This document shows positions 48,236 to 58,173 of a stretch of DNA of 64,000 nt, one piece after another (position 1 is the first letter of the stretch; every line of letters begins with the position of its first letter). The translations under genes and the position numbers were made by a program. This DNA is from Ectobius pallidus (Eukaryota > Arthropoda > Insecta > Blattodea > Ectobiidae). Under the pieces are notes generated by a model. It was given only the letters and a program-made list of their open reading frames with translations, did not search any database and was not told where the DNA came from. The stretch is from NCBI GenBank assembly GCA_964059195.1, contig CAXKWD010000011.1:10184366-10248365 (forward strand), read 5' to 3'.

Positions 48236-49118
48236 ATAAGATTATTATTATTATAATTATTATTATTATTATTATTACTGTTATTATTACCTACGGCATT
48301 TAGGAGTACGTGATTATGAATTCCTGTCTTTCGTACTGGGGAAAGCCATTTCACATTAGATTTTGTGCTTTCCTCCTTTATGGTACTGCGGCATTGTTAC
48401 AATACTTAACTATCATTATTATTACTGTTTTGTTTACTGACGGCAATGCTGATGAGATTTTGGATTTCACTTTTCGCGCCCGTCTCTCGGTGCGGGCAGT
48501 TCAATGGCCGTCCACAGTCCACACATATGTGGAGAGCGCATGCACCGTGCTGAAGCGGGTCACATTGTCTAGCTAGCAATACATCTCATCAGCAGCAAGT
48601 GGGCTGCACCGTTATAGCCAGTCCGCATTCAATTCAACATGGCACTATTACCACCACAACTGAATTATCCCATTTACATGGAAATAAATTATGGCCCACA
48701 AATCCGCAATCCAATCACAACCCAAGTAATCAGTTTTCCCATAAACCAAGGGCTCTCAGCCGTCTTAATGGCTTTTACGCCCTTATTAGGGCTAAATGTT
48801 TATTTAAATCTCACGATACTAAGGTTTTGAACAGCTTTCTCTTACCGCTTGGGGAATGCTCGAAACAAATTTGAACGTCATAGTTATGCTTTTTGGGAGA
48901 ATTTTTATTTTTGAGATTTTGAGATTGTTATCGGGTGATAAAAATAAACACATAATGTTTCCAAAATTTACTACAAACCATGAATTATATCACTATTGTA
49001 GTCACAGTAACAACATTACAATACTTCGTAGTCATAGAATGTTAAGTTTTAATCATAGGCAATGTAAGAGAATCAGGATATATATGCAGCTCATTTGCAG
49101 CTGTGTCCAATGATAATC
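48236..49118. other. No supported gene
   Basis: Lies between the SINE B and the second 234-bp TIR copy. Frames of 63-91 residues overlap each other in different registers without domain features. Confidence 0.4.
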
Positions 49119-49352
49119 GAAGGGCCTAGTTCCATAAGGGCGTAAGGCACAAGGACATAGTTTCGAGAAATCTTGATGTTTTTAAACAATGTTACCACTC
49201 ACAAGCACAGGTCTTTTCTTATAACTGAGAAGAGGTTTAAGGCATAAGTATAAATTGTTCACTGAGTATTTAAGATATATGAAGAGAAGGCATAAATGTT
49301 AAAAACTCAAAATTAAAGATGTGTCTTACGCCCTTATGGAAGTAGGTCCTTC
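49119..49352 (+). mobile_element. 234-bp TIR element, copy 2
   Basis: It has the same length and orientation as the copy at 47729 and differs by roughly a dozen substitutions. Ends are GAAGGGCCTAGTTCCATAAG and CTTATGGAAGTAGGTCCTTC. Both copies share the interior GAAATCTTGATGTTTTTAAA. Confidence 0.85.
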
Positions 49353-49568
49353 AATTGTATTTGATCAAAGAAGATACAGGTATTAAGATGTTTCAGTGTT
49401 CAGTCCTTGTGAATTTACATAAATAAGTGAACGATGCGAAGCGATAAAATGAAAGAGATAGAAATAAAACGATAAAATTATGACGATAGATACCTGGAAT
49501 TGGTTGAAATTCCACATATTCTTATACCGGAATGGTCACTGATTCATGAGTTATATAATTGTAAATAA

Positions 49569-50004
49569 TAGGGATGGGTCGATACCAGATTTTCTCGATA
49601 CTCGATACCGATACATGATTTTTTCTCGATACTCGATACTTCGATACTCGATACCTTCAACATTTCCAGTTTCAAAAATAGGTACATTAAAAATTAAAAT
49701 TTGAGAGAACTGTGTAATACCAACTAAATTAATTAAGTCTGCATATTTAATGAGACAAAATTTAATATCATCAGTAGCCAAAATTATTTTTAAACTCTAC
49801 ATTAAAAATTTAAAATAAGTTATTTAATCAGTCCACATACAAGTTTTTGTTAAAAATACTAGCATCCTCACTTAATTGCAGAATTGCTGAATTACAAAAG
49901 TATCGAAAAAGTATCGAGCGAGTTTTCTGAAGTATCGTTCGATGCCGATACCATGCAAGTATCGATAGTATCGAGGTATCGTAAGTATCGAGGACCCATC
50001 CCTA
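49569..50004. mobile_element. 436-bp hAT-like MITE with subterminal CGATAC arrays
   Basis: TIRs are TAGGGATGGGTC and GACCCATCCCTA with exact 8-bp duplications GTAAATAA at 49561-49568 and 50005-50012. The left subterminal zone carries clustered TCGATAC units and the right zone the inverse GTATCGA units, about ten on each side. The middle is AT-rich with no coding sequence. Confidence 0.88.
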
Positions 50005-50649
50005 GTAAATAATATGACAAAATGTAACAAATAATATATTTAATGGCAAATATAGAACTTACTAATTACCAAGGTTCGGGTTGTATTATCCTTAGATGTG
50101 TGCATAAATACGTAATATTCAAGTCGCACAGGGAGCTAAAATAAAATATACATATATATTTTTTTTAAGTAAGGACGTCATACTTACTCAACTTTGACCT
50201 GGAAGTACCAGGTTGTTCCTGAGTGGTACCATTCTCATTGCTAACATTTGCACCCTATTATGTCAAGGTTACTTTAACTTTCTATAAGCAAAGTATTTTT
50301 ACAATTTCGTTTTACTTATACATTAATAATGTTCTCTTCATAATTTATAAACTTAATTTTCGTCCAATGAGGGAAAGTTATTTTGTATAAGAATTTCTTG
50401 TTTACCTTATCCTGTGGACATTCTAAATTATATATGAGGATATAAGGTGGACAAGAAATTCTATAAAAAAAATAATAAGAAATAATTCTCTTCATAATTT
50501 GTTTAATTAAACAACACTAGACTGCTATAAGTGTAGGGCAGGTTCCCATGATATTTGGATAATTGTTTTTCCCTTTCTTTCGTTTTTCTCCGTAAGACTG
50601 AAAACGGAGTTCAGTTTTATGTTAAAATAAAATAAAATGAAATAATAAT

Positions 50650-50965
50650 TATATAGTTTCTTAATCCGCTGACATAGTAGAGGTGGTAACGTGACTTCCT
50701 TTCACCCTGGCGGCCCAGGTTTGATTCCCGGCCGGGTCTGGGATTTGTCAGCGGTGGAAAATTTCCTTCCTGTGTTCAGGACTGGGTCTTGTGTCCTTTC
50801 ATTCCTATCCCGCGAGAGGAAATGGCAAATCTTTGCGGTATCACCCTTGCCTGAATCACCCCGGAGGAGTCATGCTAATCATCCCACGGCTTCGTCCCGG
50901 GTCTCATGCTGCCTTCGGTCAGAACACTCATCATCATCATCCTCATGGATCTCTTATAAAGAAAA
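50650..50965 (+). mobile_element. SINE family D, with (TCA)n tail
   Basis: The tRNA-like head (GTAGAGGTGGTAACGTGACT, B-box CAGGTTTGATTCCCGGCC) is followed by TCCTATCCCGCGAGAGGAAA, TGAATCACCCCGGAGGAGTC and a CATCATCATCATCCTCAT tail. Frames of 98 and 71 residues across it are incidental. Confidence 0.75.
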
Positions 50966-51531
50966 CCAACTCGCTGGTATTCAGTAATGGGGAAAAAAAC
51001 AAATGAAGAATGTAATCGTAATTCATAATACACTAAATGTTGTAGAATACCCCAGCCTGATTGTTCAACGCTACAACTACGATTGATTTAGAGTACATTG
51101 CCATAATTTGAAACTATCGTTAAACAAAGTCATGAAACCACAATTCTAACAGATACTGTTTCTAGCCTACAACAAGTGGCTGGGGTAAATTATTTCTGTT
51201 GAGAATAGGTATACCACGTTTTTTACAGTAAAAAAAATCACGTTACTGTTGAAAAGCATATTGCAGTGTTTTAAAGTCTATTTTCTGTCTATTTACACAC
51301 TTTTAAATCATATTTTAAGTGCCTATTTTCTCTTTTAAAAGCCTATTTCCTTATTTTAAAAGCCTATTTTAGGTGCCTAAAACTAATTTTTTTAGAGCCT
51401 AAAATCCCAGGTTTAGTGATAATGTAACTTCCATCATTCGTCAGCCTATATCTTAAAAGGAAATTTAAAAAAAATCTTCTTTATCTTTATTATCTTAGTT
51501 TAACCTCTCCTGTTACACTCCACACGTTCCT

Positions 51532-51775
51532 TATAGGACCGCGACCTGCTGGGAAAGTGATTGTCTTTGGATGACATAAATACTTTCTTCACCAAACAAG
51601 AATACAGATGGCCAACCCGGATAAGTGATCAACCTAATGCCGGGACCACCTCCGAGACAACACGAACACATAGGACAGGACACACCAGTCGCACATACAC
51701 TTATACCGAACAAGGCGCGGATGGGATCTCGGCAAGATTATTTCCAGGGACCACAAGAGCCTAAAGTTACCCGAC
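51532..51775 (-). repeat. Repeat family E, minus copy
   Basis: GGACCGCGACCTGCTGGGAA, GGGACCACCTCCGAGACAAC and GTCGCACATACACTTATACC are the inverse of the 36.5-kb copy. The short frames here (60-82 residues) are not genes. Confidence 0.75.
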
Positions 51776-52044
51776 ATGTGTATCAGTTGTGCGGAAAACC
51801 CCAGAAAAATCCACTTAGGTAAGTTTTCCTGAATAGGAACGCATCCTCTGTGCCAGAGCGTTGGGCAACATACGAAATACATCCTTTGTTTAAAAAACCT
51901 TCACCAAAAATGTCTAAAAATATTTTATTGGACATTATATCTTGCATACTTTCACTAAACTTGTGCATTCAGATGGAAGTATTCAAATTATTTGTTGTTC
52001 TAATTATTTAGGCTCATATTTACTAAAACTACTATTTTCGCTCG

Positions 52045-52115
52045 AGATAAAAGTCTGATAGCCTCCATCTCCTGGAACACTAAGGGCCCTCGGGGCCGTG
52101 TAAGGAACACTACTT
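52045..52115 (+). mobile_element. SINE family A 3' fragment
   Basis: AAAGTCTGATAGCCTCCATC, CTCCTGGAACACTAAGGGCC and a terminal AAGGAACACTACTTTA correspond to the SINE A 3' end. Confidence 0.55.
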
Positions 52116-52334
52116 TATTAATTGGTTAAATTATAGTCAAATTATTAATCGCAGGACTCTCGTATTTAGCTCTTTTTCTCCATATTTAATCGGTTTAGTG
52201 GTTTTAACGTTTAATCACTAAAACTGTTTACCTACTCGTAAACAGGGCAAAATATTTGTCGTCAAAATAAATAAGATAATCTAAACTGTAATCGATAATG
52301 AATTTATTACAATTTACTTCTTATTCCCTTATTT

Positions 52335-52512
52335 GGGATTACACTGGTACAGTTGGTTGAAGCACAGCGCTACAAAAGGTCGTGGGTTCGATCCCGAGGA
52401 GGTAATTAGGATTTTTCAATTGGCCTAATCCTTCAGTTGGCACTTTAGCCCTGCAGTCGACTCAGCCTCTAGTAGAATAATGAGTACCAGGAGAAATACT
52501 AGAACATCAACA
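52335..52512 (+). mobile_element. SINE family A, 3'-deleted copy
   Basis: It keeps the tRNA-like head (GTCGTGGGTTCGATCCCGAG) and the first body part (TTGGCACTTTAGCCCTGCAG, GAGTACCAGGAGAAATACTA) but not the 3' end. Confidence 0.8.
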
Positions 52513-52586
52513 TCTTTCACGCTCTGTAAAAGGACCACCTCAATTTTATAACTTATTTAATTTAATCGCGTCATTGTTATTGTTAG

Positions 52587-52941
52587 AGTAGGATTACTCC
52601 CACAACGTCTCTGGCCTTGAAGACGAACCCAGCCAGCGAGCTTCTCGTTACGTCTCGTTACCAAGATGCGCGAATTCGCTGCGCGTAAGATCAGTAAGCT
52701 ACCGCTTGGCAGAGAGTAAAGATCATTCTCCACGTTGCCAGGGGTAGAAAATACTGTAATAGTTGAGTGGAGGGATAATGCCGGAGGGAAAGAGACAGAC
52801 AACACGTGGAGTGGGATAGATGACCTGAGCCAATCAGGGTGCAGCTACCTCCCCTAGCCAGGTACTCTAAGAGCGGTGAGACTCGCTCCTAAGGTATATA
52901 CGTAAAAACCCAGAGACTTTGTGGAGATAATCCTACTCTAC
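52587..52941 (-). mobile_element. Second copy of the 14-kb Mutator-like MITE, inverted
   Basis: The ends AGAGTAGGATTACTCCCACA and TCCACAAAGTCTCTGG-type right arm match the 14177 copy. Interior segments (GGTATATACGTAAAAACCC, CCAATCAGGGTGCAGCTACC, CAACACGTGGAGTGGGATAG) are shared in reverse order. No flanking duplication is apparent, so its target site has decayed or rearranged. Confidence 0.85.
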
Positions 52942-53404
52942 TTCTACTACCTTTTACCTCAATTTTTCCTAGCCGTGGTACTGTAGCTTTATACAATGTA
53001 GTCTGTTTAACAAGTCTGGTGTACTTGTCAACTTCCCATGCACGGATTTCTTCTGAAGTGCAGATGTTTTCACGGTCAGTACAAAATATGAGGTGATAAT
53101 TATATGAATGATGCATGATAGATAACTTTGAGTCCTCTCGTGTACGCCTTTGTGAATTACACGACAGTGACCTTTGCATGGAAGGTGAAAAGTCAGATAC
53201 AGCATGCATGACCCAAATAACCTATGCTAATAGAAATTCCCTCGGACGATTCCTTCCACACCTGTCGAGGACTTTGTTCCCATGTGTCACAGCAAAACGT
53301 AATATTATAATATTTAAATATTAGAAACTGACCTAGATGACCTATTCATTATTGCCGGCTTTATCTTAAAATTTAATCACTTCTATAAGTAGAGATACAT
53401 TGGC

Positions 53405-53606
53405 TGGTTGTTGGACGGTTGGTTTTTAATGCCCGGGTTGTAATACAACTTAGGCATGTGACCGTTGACGGTGTGCCGGAATTTTTCCCAGCAGGAGTTC
53501 TTTTACGTGCCTTGTAAATCTACAGACATAGGCCTGTCACATTTATGCACACGACCTGGTTCGGAATCGAACTATTTTGGGCCCAGATAGCCAGCCTCAT
53601 ATACAC
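53405..53606 (-). mobile_element. SINE family F, most complete copy
   Basis: On the minus strand the tRNA-like head (GGTGCAGTGTATATGAGGCT, B-box TAGTTCGATTCCGAACCAGG) leads into GTCTGTAGATTTACAAGGCA and GTAAAAGAACTCC, then CACACCGTCAACGGTCACAT. Confidence 0.72.
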
Positions 53607-53612
53607 TGCACC

Positions 53613-53677
53613 AAGGCCCTGTTTCATAGAACTTTTACACTCATATTATTAGCAAATACATAATAGGCCTAATATTA

Positions 53678-53717
<40 letters not shown>

Positions 53718-54357
53718 TGTTTCATAAGAATATTTTCTAATAATATTAGTTATGAGTTATGGCTCTAAATTACTAGTAAATATTGCTAATATTATTAGTA
53801 AACTGTTTCATAGACTGCAGAACTAATAAAATTTACTGATAATATCGGGTGTTTTTCTATGTGTATTTGGGCTAATAAGTTATTCTCAAACCCATGTGAT
53901 TCAGATTTCGTTATCTTAAAATTGTGGAAAATGAATCACTCTGTTGTAATTATCAATTTAGAAAAAGCTTACATACGCTATCAAAGGAATTTTTGTCATA
54001 ACAAGTTTTTAGGACTTGAGGTCAGATTTTAGTACATAAGCCTACGGCTATCTTAAATAAGTGCCTGGCAGATTTATTAATTTATTAGAGTTAGTTATTA
54101 TTTGTTACATTTATGAAGATATATGTAGGCAGTTCTGCCTTGAAATAGTATGGACAAAAAATTAAGATGGGAAAAAACACAATCCAGACATACCCTCCAA
54201 ATCAATCAGCTGACTATCAAACTAATAATATTAGTGAAGAGATTTTATGAGTAGTGTTCATATCCCTATGAAACAAGATTTTGATAACTAATGAATAATA
54301 TTATGAGTTCTAACATTATTAACTAATATTATTAGCAAGTTCTATAAAACTGGTCCC
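53613..54357. mobile_element. ~745-bp TIR element rich in TAATATTATTAG palindromes
   Basis: The left end CCTGTTTCATAGAACTT is inverse to the right end AAGTTCTATAAAACTGG. At least four internal strings combine TAATATTAGTTA or TAATATTATTAG with GTTTCATA, so the interior looks built from repeats of the ends. Includes a (TTA)n run at 53679-53716. No ORF; boundary uncertain by several bases. Confidence 0.6.
53679..53716. repeat. (TTA)n microsatellite
   Basis: About 12 units within the 53.6-kb TIR element. Confidence 0.9.
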
Positions 54358-54471
54358 AGGCGGAATTAGCTGGTAGTCTATCATAGGAATCGGTAAATGG
54401 CAATTCTCTATTTTATTGACAAAGAATCAGCTTTATTTTAGTGAGGAGACCTGCATTATATTTTATGTAGG

Positions 54472-54545
54472 ATAATATGCCGTGGGTGGGAATCGATCCC
54501 ATGTTCTCAGGTTGGCATGCTATCGCGGAAAGCAGTTTCTTTATC
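54472..54545 (-). mobile_element. tRNA-like SINE scrap
   Basis: GCCGTGGGTGGGAATCGATC then CCATGTTCTC is a minus-strand B-box; the surrounding body is short. Confidence 0.35.
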
Positions 54546-54557
54546 CAAGAACACACC

Positions 54558-54675
54558 CAGTAAAGTAAAGGGTTCTCTAAAGCCGTGGAGGCTTTTAGGG
54601 TTCCAACAAGTTAAGGCTCCCCGTATGATAAACATTTGGAACATGGAGATATGAAAGGCTGTTAGCATTACCTAT
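54558..54675 (-). mobile_element. SINE family A fragment
   Basis: AGTAAAGTAAAGGGTTCTCT, GCCGTGGAGGCTTTTAGGGT and AAGTTAAGGCTCCCCG match the inverse 3' half of SINE A. Confidence 0.6.
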
Positions 54676-55344
54676 CGACCACAACTCCCAGCACATGCAA
54701 ACGTTAATTTCTCGTTTTCTGAGTTTAAATTTCCAGGTTATTTAGTCAAATTCAAAATCTATTATCTCCCACAAAAATACAGACACTGATCTGAATATTT
54801 CTCATAATGTACTTCACAATGTGTGCAACAAAATTACTGAATAGATTTTTTGTAAATTGGTTACTTTTAAAAACAATTTTAGCATCATCAATCGTCAATA
54901 TTTTAAAACTTTTATTTTCCTATGTAAAATAATTTCTTAAACAAATTGTATAAATAATATCCTATAAAAAGTTCATCAGTAAGTTTGTAAAGTAAGCATC
55001 AAAGAATGTTATATAAAAATGAGGTTCGTATATTAATAGTCTACTTGTCTCAGAAGATAAATTTGAAATTTGATACGGCAAATTTTTGTTCAGGTTATAG
55101 TTACGTGTGTTAGTTTTAAAGTTTATAGCACAAATACATTAGAAAATCACTCTAAAAATTTTGGTCGTCCCTTATTCTTTAAAAAATAATGCAGGATATA
55201 AAATCGCTGTGCTACATCACGACAAAGTGGAAATGAATCCTTATTGAAAGTTGAAAATAATTCCTACTACTAGAAGCTGTACTTAAACATTCGAAATCTG
55301 AGGATGGAAGATATATAAATATAATATATATATAATATTTTACC
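54676..55344. other. AT-rich, nothing recognised
   Basis: No coding motif or repeat end seen. Confidence 0.45.
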
Positions 55345-55480
55345 GGTCATGGAAATCACCATTAACGGCAGTGGGTGTCGGCATGCTGACCACATGCCCC
55401 CAATCCTGCCGTCTGCCTATGGTAGATGACGCAGCGGTCGGGTGGTAGGCCTTGTCCCTTCTGGGATGTTAGCGTCACGG
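55345..55480 (+). mobile_element. SINE family C, 3' fragment
   Basis: ACGGCAGTGGGTGTCGGCAT, GCTGACCACATGCCCCCAAT and GTCTGCCTATGGTAGATGAC, ending TTAGCGTCACGGAATA. Confidence 0.8.
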
Positions 55481-55532
55481 AATATATATTATATAATATT
55501 TTACCTTCGTAAAACTTAATACTTACATTCAT

Positions 55533-55590
55533 TACTGATGCCCAAATGAGCAAAAGCTCGTGCTCGGGCACAGCTCAGCACAGCAAAAAA
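55533..55590 (-). repeat. LINE 3'-UTR hairpin motif, minus copy (best preserved)
   Basis: ATGCCCAAATGAGCAAAAGC then TCGTGCTCGGGCACAGC. The nested stems GCCC/GGGC and GAGC/GCTC are intact. Confidence 0.6.
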
Positions 55591-55881
55591 AATTCAGGAC
55601 AAAGCCACTCTACATAGAATGCACACACACACACACATGGGACACACAAATATACACACAAACAAGGCAAATAGTAAATAATATAAACCAATAGCAAAAC
55701 AAACATATTAAACATTATGTGTTAGAGAGGAATGAATACATATCAAGGACTAGATAGCCTAGAAGGGCAAGACCGTCTGTATGCTAAGCACGAAGTCCCG
55801 GTAAGATTCCCGGATAAGAAAAAAATGCTTCTCAAAGTGTTGTAATGTAAAGTCATCTAAATCTTATTAAGCTGAAAATCT

Positions 55882-56090
55882 CTCTCTCGAATCCTATGCT
55901 GGGGCGAAGGGCCTCCAAATGGAGGTTTCTGTTTACCTATGTGAATTTTTGTTATGCTTATTTTCCTAGAGAGGACAGAGGGACAGGTGGTAAGCCCATC
56001 GCCCCTTAACCCACCTCCGGAAACTAAGGTATTACTTGGACGTGAAAGGGCCGAGAAATTTTGTCCAGAGGCTCTAATTTAGGCTTGGAG
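55882..56090 (-). mobile_element. SINE family B, 5'-truncated copy
   Basis: Flanked by the exact 14-base duplication TAAGCTGAAAATCT (55868-55881, 56091-56104). It starts with a short CT run and CGAATCCTATGC and ends GGCTCTAATTTAGGCTTGGA. Confidence 0.92.
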
Positions 56091-56224
56091 TAAGCTGAAA
56101 ATCTGGATTGACAATTTGTTCTATTTATTGATACGTTTGGTAAATTTTGCAATTCACCCTTCTGTTTAGCGGAACATACATTTTCTAATTTTCTTCAAAC
56201 GTGTTATTCGATTCAATTGACCAT

Positions 56225-56400
56225 TAGGCCTACGACTAAAAACGAGAGGTGGAAAACTGCAAGGATTCGAACCCCGGCCAGAGATCAAGGTCATGGTGAA
56301 TGTAGGACTGTTTATGTAGACGGCAAGAGCAGCGCATTCCAATTGAGGGTTTCGGAAACCGGATTGCTATCCTCATTAAGAGTTGGAAGTGGATCTGCCA
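56225..56400 (-). mobile_element. tRNA-like SINE remnant
   Basis: GCAAGGATTCGAACCCCGGC is a minus-strand B-box, with AAGAGCAGCGCATTCCAATT in the upstream A-box region. The 62-residue frame here is incidental. Confidence 0.4.
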
Positions 56401-56569
56401 GGTGAAATTTGATGGATTCACAGCGCAGGTGAATCTTCTTCACTAGCAACATCCCTACTTTCTAACCAGTATCCATTACCTCACCTAGTCGGTCTGCCTT
56501 TAGTTTTTAAGCTACTCCACAACCGTTTAAGGAAATACATCAGACGACAACTTTTCTTCTAGAACAAAA

Positions 56570-58113
56570 GCAAATGGAGCGACTCATTGAAGCATATATT
56601 AGGGATTTTTGTAATAAATATAACTTGCTTTTTCCAAGACAACATGGTTTTAGGAAGGGCTATTCTTGCGAGTCACAGATGTTAGGTCTATATCAGGAAA
56701 TTGCTGATATTTTAGACAAAGGAGGACAGGTTGATGGTATTATAATTGACTTCCAAAAGGCCTTTGATACAGTACCTCACGACATTTTAATGCTCAAACT
56801 TGCCGAAATGGGAATTGATAAGCGCGTAGTAGGTTGGATTAAGGAATTCATATATAACAGAACCCAAAGAGTGCGTGTTAATGACATATTGTCCCGTGAG
56901 ACTCCAGTTACGTCTGGAATACCCCAAGGAAGCGTACTCGGTCCACTACTTTTTATATTATTTATAAATGACTTACCAAAATCGATCCAATCTCATATCA
57001 GATTGTTTGCGGATGACTGCATTATATACAGGGAAATTTGTAATGAATTAGATGCGAAGTTACTGCAAGAAGACTTAGTTCGCACAGAAAAATGGGTTTC
57101 TGAAAATAGGATGACAATAAACGCACGCAAAAGTAAAGCAATATCTTTCACCAACAAAAGGGTAAAATTTTGCTATAATTATGAAATGGAAAATGAAATT
57201 ATAACGAGAGTAGAATCGTGCAATTATTTAGGAATAACTCTTAATAAGGAATTGAACTGGAATACACATATAGGAAATTCAATTAGCAAGGCATATAAAA
57301 CATTGCACTTCGTATTTAGAGCATTAAGGGGAAGCAACTTAAAAACCAAAGAGTTAGCTTATAAATCATTAGTGAGACCAAATTTGGAATATGCTGTAAG
57401 TGTATGGGATCCGTATCAGGCAGGTCTAATAACACAGTTAGAAATGGTGCAGAGAAAAGCTGCAAGATTTGTTATGAATAAGCACCAACAAACTGACAGC
57501 GTTACGGCTATGTTAAAAACACTAGGGTGGAAATCTTTAGAATCCAGAAGGAAAATAAATAGATTAAAATGTATGTATTGTGTATACACGAAACAACCGG
57601 CATGGGAAGAGCTTCATAGCAAAATTAAAGAACCAGATTACAAAAGTAGGAAGGATCACAAATACAAAATAAGGGGTAGATCTCAGAGAACAAATATTGC
57701 CAAATTTTCTTTTTTAAATAGAGGGATCCAGGATTGGAATGATTTACCTGCAGAAATCTTCGAAACGTTTCCTGCTAACGCCAAAATTTTTAAAAATATA
57801 TTGAATAGGGTAAATGATGTATAATTTTTTGTTCTAAAATATTCACAGTATGCAATTTTTTTTTTATGTTATAGTTTTAAATGGAAATATATATATATAT
57901 ATATATATTTTTAAATATCAGGTACGTGGATAGATGTTGCGATATTTAATGTGTAAGTGTATGTATAGTGTGCCTTTTTTGTATATATGTATGGCTGGTA
58001 TTTATTTAATGTGTAGTGTTATTTCTGTATATATGTATGGCTGGTATTTATTGCACCACTGCCACCGGGTTGTTGACCCATTTGCAGTGTAAGGAAATAA
58101 ATACAAATACAAA
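56570..58113 (+). mobile_element. 5'-truncated LINE with near-intact ORF2 C-terminal half and 3' UTR
   Basis: The copy runs from the truncation point just before the reverse transcriptase Met through a 290-base 3' UTR. The UTR contains a short (AT)n run at 57885-57908, two imperfect copies of a segment with TATGTATGGCTGGTATTTAT, and ends in AAATAAATACAAATACAAA. That short tandem tail is typical of CR1/Jockey-type elements. A clean target-site duplication was not found. Confidence 0.82.
56574..57824 (+). CDS. Reverse transcriptase of a 5'-truncated non-LTR retrotransposon (CR1/Jockey-like)
   Basis: The 416-residue open frame holds most of a LINE reverse transcriptase, the enzyme that copies element RNA at a nicked target. 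Visible landmarks are HGFRKGYSCESQ (24-35), IIDFQKAFDTVPHD (57-70, with the first catalytic Asp), SGIPQGSVLGPLL (114-126), and LFADDCIIY (144-152) with the FADD catalytic pair. After the thumb region the C-terminus ends in a motif typical of these elements (RGIQDWNDLPAEIF). The chosen Met is probably internal: the usual endonuclease and N-terminal palm residues are missing, so the copy is truncated near 56570 and could not move alone. The uninterrupted frame suggests recent insertion. Clade assignment is by motif impression only. Confidence 0.9.
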   Translation: MERLIEAYIRDFCNKYNLLFPRQHGFRKGYSCESQMLGLYQEIADILDKGGQVDGIIIDFQKAFDTVPHDILMLKLAEMGIDKRVVGWIKEFIYNRTQRVRVNDILSRETPVTSGIPQGSVLGPLLFILFINDLPKSIQSHIRLFADDCIIYREICNELDAKLLQEDLVRTEKWVSENRMTINARKSKAISFTNKRVKFCYNYEMENEIITRVESCNYLGITLNKELNWNTHIGNSISKAYKTLHFVFRALRGSNLKTKELAYKSLVRPNLEYAVSVWDPYQAGLITQLEMVQRKAARFVMNKHQQTDSVTAMLKTLGWKSLESRRKINRLKCMYCVYTKQPAWEELHSKIKEPDYKSRKDHKYKIRGRSQRTNIAKFSFLNRGIQDWNDLPAEIFETFPANAKIFKNILNRVNDV

Positions 58114-58173
58114 AATATGTGATACTTTGATTAACTTCATTATGAAGTGATTAATTTTCCAACTAGTACGTTT

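Noticed and set aside
47729..49352. CRISPR-like direct repeats
   Set aside because: Only two copies, 234 bp each with inverted ends, in a eukaryotic repeat-rich setting.
50691..51006. ORFs of 98 and 71 residues
   Set aside because: They are translations of SINE D including its CAT-repeat tail (poly-Ser/His).
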